A stretch of DNA of 64,000 nt from Pseudomonadota bacterium. Lineage in GTDB: Bacteria; Pseudomonadota; Gammaproteobacteria; Steroidobacterales; Steroidobacteraceae. A program made the position numbers and the translations under genes. The notes under the pieces are model-generated. The model was not told the DNA's origin, did not search any database, and saw nothing but the letters and a program-made list of their open reading frames with translations. Below, piece by piece: positions 16,562 through 24,298 of the stretch (positions within the stretch are counted from its first letter, which is position 1; every line of letters begins with the position of its first letter). The stretch lies in contig JADJXW010000001.1 in assembly GCA_016720075.1 (NCBI GenBank), forward strand, positions 620,001 to 684,000. The letters are read 5' to 3'.

Positions 16562-17724
16562 AGCCCGGCAGCTGGCCCTCCATCGGGCTGATCTATCTCT
16601 ACGGGGTGGCCACGTCCGCCTCGCTGAGCAAGATCATCCCGCTGCAGGGCGACTTCGCGGCGCAGATGGGTGTGACGCCGGCAGGCTTCAGCCTGCTGCT
16701 GTCGCTGCTGACCATTCCACCGGCGCTGCTGGCCGCGGCGGCAGGATCCATCATCGATCGCATCGGCTCGCGCACCGCGTTGATCGCGGCCGCCGCGGTG
16801 GGCGTGATCGCGAACCTGGCCTACCTGTTCGCCGAATCGCTGGCGGCATTCCAGTTCATCCGCGTGTTCGAGGGCTTCATCATGGTGGGCGCCTATTCCG
16901 GCGCGCCCGCGCTGATCATGGCCACGGCGCCGCCCGAGCGGCGCGGGCGGGCCATGGCATTCTGGTCCACGTACACCCCGGTGGGCATATCGCTGGGCCT
17001 GCTGCTGTCGGCCGGCTTTGCCGGCACGGCACAGTGGCGCGGTGGCTATGCAATCCACCTGGTGCTGTTTGCCGCGCTGCTGGTGGCCGGCTTCACGCTG
17101 CCGCGTCCGCCGCCAGTGCCTCTGGTCGCGGGCGCGCCACGCGCCAGGCTGCTGGCCGCGTGGACGCAGCCGGGCCCGCTGCGACTGTCGCTGACCTTCG
17201 GCATGCTGGTGATGATGGGCTTCGGCCTGAACATCGTGTTTCCCGCCTGGTACGCCGCGCAGCACGGCGCCTCCATGGGCGAGGCCTCGAGCCTGCTGGC
17301 GCTGGGAAACCTGGTGATGATTCCCGGCGGGCTGCTGGCGGGAACCCTGCTCGCGCGCGGCAGGCGCGACTATCCGCTGCTGCTGGTGCTCATGATCGCC
17401 GCAGCGCTGATCAGCCTGCCGCTGCTGATGCCCGGTGAATCCCGCGTGCTGCGCCTGCTGGCGCTGGCGGCGTGGCAGTTCGAATCCGGCGCAGCGATCG
17501 CGGTGGTGGTGGCCGGTTTGCCCCGCGTGGTCGCCGATGCGCGGCAGGGCGCGGCGGCGGCGGGGCTGCTGAGCCAGGTGTCGGCGCTGATCACGTTCGT
17601 GACGCCACTGGTCTGGGCGCCGATCCTCGCCAGCGGGCAGTGGCCGTGGTTCGTGCTGGTGGTGGCGACGTCGGCGGCGCTGGCGCTGCTGCTGTTCCCG
17701 CGCGCAACGTCAGCCCCCGGTTGA
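16558..17724 (+). CDS. MFS transporter (CynX/NimT-like)
   Basis: A second, dissimilar 12-helix major facilitator of 388 residues that starts with GTG inside the stop of the preceding transporter. It carries the AGSIIDRIGSRTAL loop motif. It may be an exporter of products or a second importer. The two transporters are coupled by a 4-base overlap, so they should be made together. The gene ends 9 bases from the convergent M48 peptidase gene, which marks the end of the catabolic supercluster. Confidence 0.75.
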   Translation: MKPGSWPSIGLIYLYGVATSASLSKIIPLQGDFAAQMGVTPAGFSLLLSLLTIPPALLAAAAGSIIDRIGSRTALIAAAAVGVIANLAYLFAESLAAFQFIRVFEGFIMVGAYSGAPALIMATAPPERRGRAMAFWSTYTPVGISLGLLLSAGFAGTAQWRGGYAIHLVLFAALLVAGFTLPRPPPVPLVAGAPRARLLAAWTQPGPLRLSLTFGMLVMMGFGLNIVFPAWYAAQHGASMGEASSLLALGNLVMIPGGLLAGTLLARGRRDYPLLLVLMIAAALISLPLLMPGESRVLRLLALAAWQFESGAAIAVVVAGLPRVVADARQGAAAAGLLSQVSALITFVTPLVWAPILASGQWPWFVLVVATSAALALLLFPRATSAPG

Positions 17725-17733
17725 CCGATGCCC

Positions 17734-19683
17734 TCAGGCGGCCTCGGGCAGCACTGGCGGCAGCGGGCACTCCAGCACGCCGCAGATGGCCCGCAGCAGT
17801 TCGGCTTCCTCGGGCTCCAGCCAGTTGTCGTGGGCAATGGTGCGAACCAGTCCCTCGATCAGCAGCTGCTTGGCCGGTGCCTGCAGCGCGCGCAATGAAT
17901 CGAGCGCGGTGTCGAACACCGGTACCCAGTCCTCTATGACGTTCCACGCCGGACGGTGGCGCGGCAACAGCGGCGCGATGCCCGCCTCGTAGGCGCGGCG
18001 AGCCTCGTCCGCATTGCGGGCGCCGTGGCGCGCGAGCACCGCGAAGACCACGCCGAGCGGCTCGATGCGATCCTCGATGCCAAGGCCACCATGCGGCGTG
18101 GTGGCGGCGGATTCGCGATTCAGGGCCCGCATCGCCAGTTTCTCGAGCGAGTACTCGAATACCGACAGCTTGCCGTCACAGCGCACCATGGCGCGCAGCA
18201 GCCCTGACAGCACCGATTGCTCTGACAGGGGCAGTGCGCGCAGGGCCGCGAAAAGCTGCAGCACCGCGGGCAGTCGCTGCAGCGGCTGCAGCGCGCGCGC
18301 TGCCGGCACGAGCGCTCGCACGCTCGCCGCCTGCGGCGTGCCGAGGTGTTGCGCTACCAGCTCGAGCTGTTTCTGGCGAAGGTCGGCGTCATCGCCGACC
18401 ACCAGCGCCAGCAGCAGTTCGCGCGCCTGTTCCGGCTGCGCGGCGCTGGCGCGCAGCGCTTCGGGCAGCGCCCGGCGCAGCGCCACCGCGAAGGCCAGGT
18501 GCTGTGGCCCGGGCAGTCCGGCCGTGGCGGCGATGCGCTCGGGGCTTGCGGGCACGCCGCGCGGCGCAGGTGGTGCAAGGTCGGGCAGTACCGGTTCTGC
18601 AGGCGCCGTCGCATCCCGGTACGGCGCCGGTTCCGCGACGGTCGACTCGCGCCACTGCGCCTGCGCGCGCCGCATCATGGAATCCAGCTGCGCCTGGTTG
18701 ATGTTGCGGTCCAGCGCCTGCAGGCGCTGCAGCAGCGGCGGATGCGTGGCCAGCAGCCGTGGGGTACCCGACACGAACAGCATGTGCGCCACCTGTTCCA
18801 TCGCGGAATTGGCGAAGCGGCGAGCAGGCGAGAGCGCCGCGGCGCGCACCAGCGCATCGCGCAGGCCGTCGGGATTGCGCGTGAACTGCACTGCCGAAGC
18901 ATCGGCAAGGCTCTCGCGCTGCCGCGATATCCAGGCCTGCAGCAGCCGACCGCCCCAGAAGCCGATCTGGCCGATGGCCGCGATGCCAAGTCCCAGCGCC
19001 AGTACCGGCGCCACGCCCTTGTCGCCATGCCGGGCGAGGCGGATCAGCGTGCGACCGGCCAGCGATACGGCCATCAGTCCGAAGACCAGTCCCATCAGGC
19101 GGATCGATATGCGGATGTCGCCATTGAGCACGTGGCTGAACTCATGCGCGATCACGCCCTGCAGCTGGTCGCGGTTCAGTTTCATCAGCGCGCCGCGCGT
19201 CACGGCCACCGCGGCATTGGCAGGCGTGTGGCCGGCCGCAAAGGCATTGATGCTGTCCTCCTGTTCGAGCACGTAGATCTCGGGCGCGGGAATGCCAGAG
19301 GCCAGTGACATTTCATCGACGATGTTCGACAGCATGCGGCGCCTGGCATCCGGCGTGCCGCGCTCGACGCGCACGCCGCCCACGGCGCGCGCCACATAGC
19401 CGCCACCCTCACGCAGCTGCAGCATGCGCGTGAGGCTCGCCACGCCGATGAATCCACCCACCAGCAGCGAAGTGATGAAGAACGTGCCGGGGTGATCGAT
19501 GGTCCAGGCGAGCAGGGATTCACCAAAGGGATCGCCGTGACGGCCGCTGGCGAAGTACACGCGCAGCAGCGTCAGCACGACGACGTTGAGCGTCAGGATG
19601 ACCAGGGTGAGCGTGAGCGCGAACGCCCACCCCAGGAGCCGCGACTGCTGCCGGGCCCTGGCCTGCGCGCCGAAGAAGTCCAT
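17734..19683 (-). CDS. M48 (HtpX-like) membrane zinc metalloprotease with long C-terminal domain
   Basis: 649 residues. Two membrane helices (about 17-42 and 66-84) precede the M48 core with HEFSH (His180, Glu181, His184) and the third ligand Glu257 in RESLADA. Two more hydrophobic segments lie between them. After about residue 330 follows a roughly 300-residue alanine-rich helical region, much longer than HtpX (about 290 residues). It probably degrades misfolded membrane proteins. A lemA gene lies 13 bases upstream, a pairing seen in many bacteria. The role of the extension is unknown. Confidence 0.85.
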   Translation of the reverse strand: MDFFGAQARARQQSRLLGWAFALTLTLVILTLNVVVLTLLRVYFASGRHGDPFGESLLAWTIDHPGTFFITSLLVGGFIGVASLTRMLQLREGGGYVARAVGGVRVERGTPDARRRMLSNIVDEMSLASGIPAPEIYVLEQEDSINAFAAGHTPANAAVAVTRGALMKLNRDQLQGVIAHEFSHVLNGDIRISIRLMGLVFGLMAVSLAGRTLIRLARHGDKGVAPVLALGLGIAAIGQIGFWGGRLLQAWISRQRESLADASAVQFTRNPDGLRDALVRAAALSPARRFANSAMEQVAHMLFVSGTPRLLATHPPLLQRLQALDRNINQAQLDSMMRRAQAQWRESTVAEPAPYRDATAPAEPVLPDLAPPAPRGVPASPERIAATAGLPGPQHLAFAVALRRALPEALRASAAQPEQARELLLALVVGDDADLRQKQLELVAQHLGTPQAASVRALVPAARALQPLQRLPAVLQLFAALRALPLSEQSVLSGLLRAMVRCDGKLSVFEYSLEKLAMRALNRESAATTPHGGLGIEDRIEPLGVVFAVLARHGARNADEARRAYEAGIAPLLPRHRPAWNVIEDWVPVFDTALDSLRALQAPAKQLLIEGLVRTIAHDNWLEPEEAELLRAICGVLECPLPPVLPEAA

Positions 19684-19696
19684 CAGCCCCTGCGCT

Positions 19697-20284
19697 TCAG
19701 GAGAAGCTGACCTTCGGCGCTTCGCGCTTCACGGCATCCGGCAGCTCGAGCATCTTCGCCGGCTGGAAGCTGAACCAGCCGGCCACCAGCGAGCCCGGGA
19801 AAACCTCGCGTGAATTGTTGTAGTGGAGCACGGCGTCGTTGAAGGCCTGGCGCGCGAAGGCAACGCGGTTTTCGGTGGAGGTCAGTTCTTCCGAGAGCTG
19901 CATCATGTTGGCGCTGGCCTTGAGGTCGGGATAGGACTCCATCACCGCGAACAGCCGCCCCATCGCGCCTGACAGTCCCTGTTCGGCGCCGACCAGCTGC
20001 GTGATGGCGCCGGCATTGCCGGGATCCGCCGCCACGGCCTTGAGTCCGGCCACCGCGGTGTTGCGCGCGGCGATCACGGCCTCGAGCGTCTCGCGTTCGT
20101 GCTTGAGGTATCCCTTGGCGGTTTCCACCAGGTTGGGGATGAGATCGTTGCGCCGCGTGAGCTGCACGTCGATCTGCGCGAAGGCGTTCCTGAATCCGTT
20201 GCGCGAGGTCACCAGCCCGTTGTAGAGCCCGACGACCCACACGGCGAGCGCGATGATGATGATCAGGACCACGAAGAAAGCCAT
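19697..20284 (-). CDS. lemA: LemA family protein
   Basis: A 195-residue LemA protein with one N-terminal transmembrane helix (about 2-22) and the typical helical core, including QIDVQLTRRNDLIPNLVETAKGY and NNSREVFPGSLVAGWF. Its molecular role is poorly defined; LemA genes often sit next to M48 proteases, as here. The gene is read divergently from the sulfotransferase gene over a 74-base gap and is likely in one operon with the protease. Confidence 0.9.
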   Translation of the reverse strand: MAFFVVLIIIIALAVWVVGLYNGLVTSRNGFRNAFAQIDVQLTRRNDLIPNLVETAKGYLKHERETLEAVIAARNTAVAGLKAVAADPGNAGAITQLVGAEQGLSGAMGRLFAVMESYPDLKASANMMQLSEELTSTENRVAFARQAFNDAVLHYNNSREVFPGSLVAGWFSFQPAKMLELPDAVKREAPKVSFS

Positions 20285-20358
20285 GACACACTCCCTTGTC
20301 GCCGGCTGGACCGGACGAAGCTATGTACCACGAAACCGCCAGCCGATAGGATCGATCC

Positions 20359-21174
20359 ATGTCGCAGATTCCGACGCACGGGGCGCCGGCGCCGGGCTGG
20401 CCAGGCTTCTTCCGCATCCTGGGCCGCAGGCACTTCAGCCCCTTCAAGACCTATGTTCACCGCGAGCGGCGCACGGTGGTCGTGCTCAATCCGAAGGTGG
20501 GGACGAAATCCTTCCGCCAGGCGCTTACCGACGGCATGCGCGCGGTATTCGGCGTGACCGATCCCTCCGGCGGGCGCTATCGCCTTTTCAAGAAGGCGCG
20601 CGAGTTCCAGTTCGCGCGCATCCGCGACTATGCGCATGCCTTTCGCTTCCCGGGCGAATACCACTTCTATTGCTTCGTGCGTAACCCGTATGCGCGGCTG
20701 CGCTCGGCGTGGCAGAACAAGTTCGCCTACGGGCACGAGAAGGGTTACTCACGCAGCATCCGCCGCAGGGAACTGCCACGGCTGCGCGCCTTCGCGCGGC
20801 GGGCCGACCTGCCCGGAGGCATGGAAGGCAGTGCCATTCCCTTCACCACCTTTCTCGACTACGTGGAAAGCCAGCCAGCCGGGCAGCGTGATCACCACTG
20901 GGACGACCAGTACCACGTGCTGCTCATGGATGACATCCGCTACGAGCGCTGCTTCCGCATGGAAGGGGAATTCCAGGCGGGGTTGCAGGAGATCTTCCAG
21001 CGCATCGGGCTGGTCGGTCCCGCCATGGATCGGATTCTCGCCACCGAACGCAATGTGAGTCCAAAGGACGAGTCGCCCGTCTACACGGATGAACTGGCGG
21101 CGCGCGTTCGCAGGCTCTATGCGCACGACTTCGCCACCTTTGGCTACGACGTGGAGTCCTGGCGCGGGCTGTGA
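20359..21174 (+). CDS. Sulfotransferase family 2-like protein (PAPS-dependent)
   Basis: 271 residues. The 5'-phosphosulfate loop is NPKVGTKSF (44-52) and the 3'-phosphate site is FVRNPYARLRSAW (106-118), as in Golgi-type carbohydrate sulfotransferases. It would transfer sulfate from PAPS to a polysaccharide or LPS sugar. No signal peptide is seen, so it should be cytoplasmic. It has no functional neighbours: lemA is divergent and a TetR regulator converges, sharing 31 bases of 3' end. A one-gene acquisition is possible. Confidence 0.7.
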   Translation: MSQIPTHGAPAPGWPGFFRILGRRHFSPFKTYVHRERRTVVVLNPKVGTKSFRQALTDGMRAVFGVTDPSGGRYRLFKKAREFQFARIRDYAHAFRFPGEYHFYCFVRNPYARLRSAWQNKFAYGHEKGYSRSIRRRELPRLRAFARRADLPGGMEGSAIPFTTFLDYVESQPAGQRDHHWDDQYHVLLMDDIRYERCFRMEGEFQAGLQEIFQRIGLVGPAMDRILATERNVSPKDESPVYTDELAARVRRLYAHDFATFGYDVESWRGL

Positions 21175-21800
21175 GCCCCGGCCACGCCGGCCTGCAGCAC
21201 GGTCAGGTGCAGCAGCGTGAGCGTCGCGGCGTTATCCGGATCGGTCAGGGGCCCTGGGTCGATTCCCAGCGCGAGCCGGGTCTGCGCCAGTTGCGGCATG
21301 GCGCCCAGCGCAAGCAGCAGCAGCGCGATGTAGGCGTCGGGCAGGTCGCGCCGCAAGGCGCCCTGCTGCTGCGCCGCGGCTACGGCATTGCAGAGGATGC
21401 CGCCGCAGCCGGGAACGGCCCCGGCAACTTCCGTGGGCGCCTGCAGCAGGCAGGCGGCAAGCCAGGGCTGGCGCAGCATCAGGGTTGTCCATCGGGGCAG
21501 GAAGCGCGTCAGCGCGCCCGATGCCGTGGGCGATGCGGCCTGCAGATCCTGCAGCACCGGAAGCAGCACAGGCCGGGCTCGCTCTTCGTATAGGCAGCGC
21601 ATCAGGCCATCGAGATCCCCGAAGTGATAGTGGAGCAGGGCGGGACTGACCGCGGCTTCGCGGGCTACCGTGCGCAGGCTGGGACGGGAAAGCGGCGCCG
21701 AATCAAGCACTCTCGCCAGCGCGTCCAGGATCTGGTCCCTTGCTGACGGGAGGCGCGCAGAAGGGCGTCCGCGAAGCCGCGGTGGGGGAGTTGTGATCAT
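21144..21800 (-). CDS. TetR family transcriptional regulator
   Basis: A 218-residue repressor with an N-terminal helix-turn-helix (ILDALARVLDSAP, then VAREAAVSPALLHYHFGDLDGLM, about residues 24-70) and a ligand-binding C-terminal half. It is divergent from the LysR gene. A near-perfect AT-rich palindrome lies 9 bases upstream of its start, the likely autoregulatory operator. The 3' end overlaps the convergent sulfotransferase gene by 31 bases. Ligand and targets are unknown. Confidence 0.8.
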   Translation of the reverse strand: MITTPPPRLRGRPSARLPSARDQILDALARVLDSAPLSRPSLRTVAREAAVSPALLHYHFGDLDGLMRCLYEERARPVLLPVLQDLQAASPTASGALTRFLPRWTTLMLRQPWLAACLLQAPTEVAGAVPGCGGILCNAVAAAQQQGALRRDLPDAYIALLLLALGAMPQLAQTRLALGIDPGPLTDPDNAATLTLLHLTVLQAGVAGAHSPRQDSTS

Positions 21801-21808
21801 TCGGCGAT

Positions 21809-21832
21809 TTTATTGGAATTAAATTCAATAAA
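21809..21832. promoter_or_regulatory. Putative TetR operator palindrome
   Basis: TTTATTG (21809-21815) mirrors CAATAAA (21826-21832). The central 10 bases are also largely symmetric, with 2 mismatched pairs out of 12. It is an AT-rich island in GC-rich DNA, just upstream of the tetR start. A weak plus-strand promoter (TTGCAA at 21838, TAATAG at 21860, 16-base spacer) follows, so the same site could also control the LysR gene. Confidence 0.55.
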
Positions 21833-21948
21833 GATAGTTGCAATAACAAGTAGTACCAGTAATAGGCCTGACACTATACGATTGATAACCACTCACTCCG
21901 TTGCCTGCAACGGGGTGATAGCTGATTGTCTGCGCCGGAAAAAAATAA

Positions 21949-21957
21949 GGGGGGGGG
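21949..21957 (+). repeat. G9 homopolymer in the LysR ribosome-binding region
   Basis: Nine consecutive G residues end one base before the ATG of the LysR gene and form part of its AAGG-rich Shine-Dalgarno sequence. A preceding A-run (21940-21945) adds to slippage potential. Length change would alter ribosome-site spacing rather than reading frame. Confidence 0.8.
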
Positions 21958-21958
21958 T

Positions 21959-22942
21959 ATGGCGCTTACGTTTCGCAAGCTCGAGGTTTTCGTGGCCGTG
22001 GCCGAGGACGGCAACTTCAGGCGGGCCGCGGAGCGGCTGGGGATCAGCCAGCCGTCGGTGAGTTCCCAGATCAAGTCGATGGAGCGCTACCTGGGATATG
22101 CACTGTTCGACCGTCGTCGCGGCGCTACCTCCGAGCTTTCGAGCGAAGGCCGGAATTTCCTGCAGCGCGCCCGCGAACTGGTAGCCGCGCAGAGTGCGCT
22201 GGCTGCCGAGCGGCGCCGCGTTCCCGCGGCTGCTCCCGTGCGCCTGCGCGTCTGCGTGGGGCCGCTGCTGATGGATCGGCGGATCAAGCCGGGACTTGCC
22301 CGCTTCCAGGAATCCCACCCCAACATCCAGCTGGAGTTCGTGCCGTTCTCGCCGACGATGGATGGCGCGCAGGCCGTGCGGCAGGGCACCTGCGATGTGC
22401 TGCTGTTCACTGGCGGTCTGCCGGACTATGCCGACAGTGGCGATGCGGAGGTTATTTCGCGCATCAGTTGCTCGCTCTATGGCGCGCCAAAGCTGGTTCG
22501 CCCGGTGCTGCAGGGTCTGCGGCAGCTCAACGACCTGCCATTCCTGTTGCTACCCGACCACTTCCGCTTCACGCAGTGGACGCTGGAGCAGTTCGCGCGC
22601 AAGGGAGTTTCTCCCGGTCACATCGCCGCACGGCCGCCGTTCATGGATGTGCTGCTGCAGATGATCCTGGCAGGCCAGGGCGTGGGGTTGTTCTTCGACA
22701 TAGAGATTGCTTCGCAGTTGCGGGCAGGTCGCGTTCTGGCCTGCGGGCCATCATTCGACCCCGTTGCCCGCGTGATGTTGCTGGGACCCCGCGCCAGAGT
22801 CCCGGAAGCCACACCGCTGCTGGGCTTCCTGCGTGAAGCAGTGCGCCGGGAAGACGAGGCTATTGCGACGCAACACGCCCAGTTGGGCCGACCAGGACTG
22901 TTGGTTGCCGACGACAGTAGCGGCGGACTGCGGGGTTTGTGA
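21959..22942 (+). CDS. LysR family transcriptional regulator
   Basis: This 327-residue activator or repressor has an N-terminal winged helix (FRKLEVFVAVAEDGNFRRAA followed by LGISQPSVSSQIKSME, about residues 4-45) and a periplasmic-binding-protein-like effector domain. The ATG at 21959 fits the family N terminus; an upstream in-frame start at 21926 lies before the G-run. Ald is the next coding gene in the same direction, so regulation of ald is possible. Effector unknown. Confidence 0.85.
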   Translation: MALTFRKLEVFVAVAEDGNFRRAAERLGISQPSVSSQIKSMERYLGYALFDRRRGATSELSSEGRNFLQRARELVAAQSALAAERRRVPAAAPVRLRVCVGPLLMDRRIKPGLARFQESHPNIQLEFVPFSPTMDGAQAVRQGTCDVLLFTGGLPDYADSGDAEVISRISCSLYGAPKLVRPVLQGLRQLNDLPFLLLPDHFRFTQWTLEQFARKGVSPGHIAARPPFMDVLLQMILAGQGVGLFFDIEIASQLRAGRVLACGPSFDPVARVMLLGPRARVPEATPLLGFLREAVRREDEAIATQHAQLGRPGLLVADDSSGGLRGL

Positions 22943-22961
22943 CCGATCACAACAAATTTGT
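22937..22961. promoter_or_regulatory. Two adjacent palindromes after the LysR gene
   Basis: TTGTGA (22937-22942) and TCACAA (22947-22952) form an inverted repeat with a 4-base centre that overlaps the LysR stop codon. The perfect palindrome ACAAATTTGT follows at 22952-22961. They lie directly upstream of the candidate ald leader promoter, so they may be regulator sites. The first resembles a CRP half-site pair but its spacer is 4, not 6. Confidence 0.35.
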
Positions 22962-22963
22962 CA

Positions 22964-22992
22964 TTACGTTGAAGGCCGCGCTGCGGTATTAT
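22964..22992 (+). promoter_or_regulatory. Candidate promoter of the ald leader
   Basis: TATTAT (22987-22992) is a good -10 hexamer. With a 17-base spacer the -35 would be TTACGT (22964-22969), which is weak; TTGTCA at 22958 is better but spaced too far. A start near 23000 would place the structured leader at the very 5' end of the transcript. Confidence 0.35.
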
Positions 22993-23002
22993 TCCTTCCG
23001 AG

Positions 23003-23102
23003 GCAGATGCTGTTTTTCAGTGTCTGCGTCTCGATAGTCGTGGAACAAGACCCCCCGTTTCCACGTTATATTTTGGCCCCGTCTCTGACGGGGCTTTTTT
23101 TT
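23003..23102 (+). ncRNA. Candidate attenuator/riboswitch-like leader (or small RNA) upstream of ald
   Basis: About 100 bases with layered pairing. First comes a hairpin with arms GCAGA (23003-23007) and TCTGC (23023-23027), plus CTG/CAG around a T5 loop. Second is a TGGAA/TTCCA stem (23041-23045 and 23059-23063) presenting a C6 loop. Third is a strong terminator. CCCCGT at 23053-23058 can pair with ACGGGG at 23088-23093, the 3' arm of the terminator, giving a mutually exclusive fold. The terminator ends 65 bases before the ald start. This layout fits conditional termination controlling ald, but a free-standing small RNA or simple LysR terminator is also possible. It matches no riboswitch class I know. 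Confidence 0.45.
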
Positions 23103-23143
23103 GCCCGCGATGCTTCGGACACGCTGCGTCTCGATATTCTTGG
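23025..23143 (+). repeat. 19-base imperfect direct repeat, copies 100 bases apart, flanking the terminator
   Basis: Copy 1 at 23025-23043 and copy 2 at 23125-23143 both begin TGCGTCTCGATA. They differ at 2 of 19 positions. Copy 1 overlaps the first leader hairpin and copy 2 lies just upstream of the ald ribosome site. Their role is unknown; duplicated regulator sites or a remnant of leader duplication are options. Confidence 0.6.
23076..23102 (+). terminator. Strong intrinsic terminator upstream of ald
   Basis: GCCCCGTC (23076-23083), loop TCT, GACGGGGC (23087-23094), then eight T residues (23095-23102). It is 134 bases after the LysR stop and 65 bases before the ald start, so it either ends the LysR transcript or acts inside the ald leader. 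Confidence 0.9.
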
Positions 23144-23167
23144 TGGCTTTCCCAACGGAGAACCAGC

Positions 23168-24280
23168 ATGCGTATCGCAGTGCCACGCGAGATCAAGAAC
23201 CGCGAGTACCGTGTAGCGCTTACTCCATCGGGGGTGCGCGAACTCGCGGCCGCCGGACACGAGGTTGAGGTTGAAGCCGGGGCCGGTGTCGGCGCGGGAT
23301 TCGACGACGCGGCCTATGTGGCTGCGGGCGCGCGCATCAACGCCGACGTGGAAGCGCTGTTCGCGCGCGCCGAACTGATCGTCAAGGTCAAGGAGCCGCA
23401 GCCGCAGGAATGCCGGCGCCTGAAACCGGGCCAGGCCCTGTTCACCTACCTGCACCTGGCCGCTGATCGCGCGCAGGCCGACAACCTCATGGCCTCGGGC
23501 GCAACGGCCATTGCCTACGAAACCATCACGGCTCCGGACGGCACGCTGCCGCTGCTGGCGCCGATGAGCGAGATCGCCGGGCGCATGTCGATCGCCGTGG
23601 CTTCGCAGTGCCTGATGAAGGCCCAGTTCGGGAATGCCCAGGGTGGCGCGGGACTGCTGCTCGGCGGCGTGCCCGGCGTGCTGCCGGCGAAGGTGGTGGT
23701 GCTGGGCGGCGGGGTTGCCGGCAGCCACGCGGCGCAGATGGCCGTGGGCATGGGGGCGGACGTGACGATCGTCGATCGCTCGCTGCCGCGCCTGCGCCAG
23801 CTCTCGGCGGAGTTCGGCTCCGTGCTCAAGACCGAGTACTCCACGCGCGATGCGGTGGAGCGACTGGTGCAGGGCGCCGACGTGGTGGTGGGCTCGGTGC
23901 TGATCCGCGGCGAGGCCGCGCCGCGCCTCGTGACGCGTGCGATGGTCGCTGGCATGCGGGCCGGTTCCGTGCTGGTGGATATCGCCATCGACCAGGGTGG
24001 CTGCTTCGAAACCAGCCGGCCTACCAGCCATGATGCGCCGACGTTCATCGATGCCGGCGTCGTGCATTACTGCGTCACCAACATGCCCGGTGCCGTGCCG
24101 CGTACGTCGACGGCGGCGCTGACGCATGCGACACTGCCCTACATCAAGGCACTCGCCGACAAGGGAATCGCGGCCGCGCTCAGCGCGGACCCTCATTTCA
24201 GGCGGGGCCTCAACGTGGCCGATGGCGAGATCCGCAGCGAGCCGGTGGCGCGCGCGCTGGGACTGCCACTGCGGCCCTGA
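23168..24280 (+). CDS. ald: Alanine dehydrogenase
   Basis: A 370-residue NAD-dependent enzyme interconverting L-alanine and pyruvate plus ammonia, cytoplasmic. Substrate residues Arg15 (NREYRVAL), Lys75 (VKVKEP) and catalytic His96 (YLHLA) are at the standard positions, and the Rossmann motif is VLGGGVAGSHAA. A GGAG ribosome site precedes the ATG. It is downstream of a LysR gene and of a structured leader, both possible controllers. Length and motifs are fully canonical. Confidence 0.95.
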   Translation: MRIAVPREIKNREYRVALTPSGVRELAAAGHEVEVEAGAGVGAGFDDAAYVAAGARINADVEALFARAELIVKVKEPQPQECRRLKPGQALFTYLHLAADRAQADNLMASGATAIAYETITAPDGTLPLLAPMSEIAGRMSIAVASQCLMKAQFGNAQGGAGLLLGGVPGVLPAKVVVLGGGVAGSHAAQMAVGMGADVTIVDRSLPRLRQLSAEFGSVLKTEYSTRDAVERLVQGADVVVGSVLIRGEAAPRLVTRAMVAGMRAGSVLVDIAIDQGGCFETSRPTSHDAPTFIDAGVVHYCVTNMPGAVPRTSTAALTHATLPYIKALADKGIAAALSADPHFRRGLNVADGEIRSEPVARALGLPLRP

Positions 24281-24298
24281 AAATCGCGAGGGGGACTG

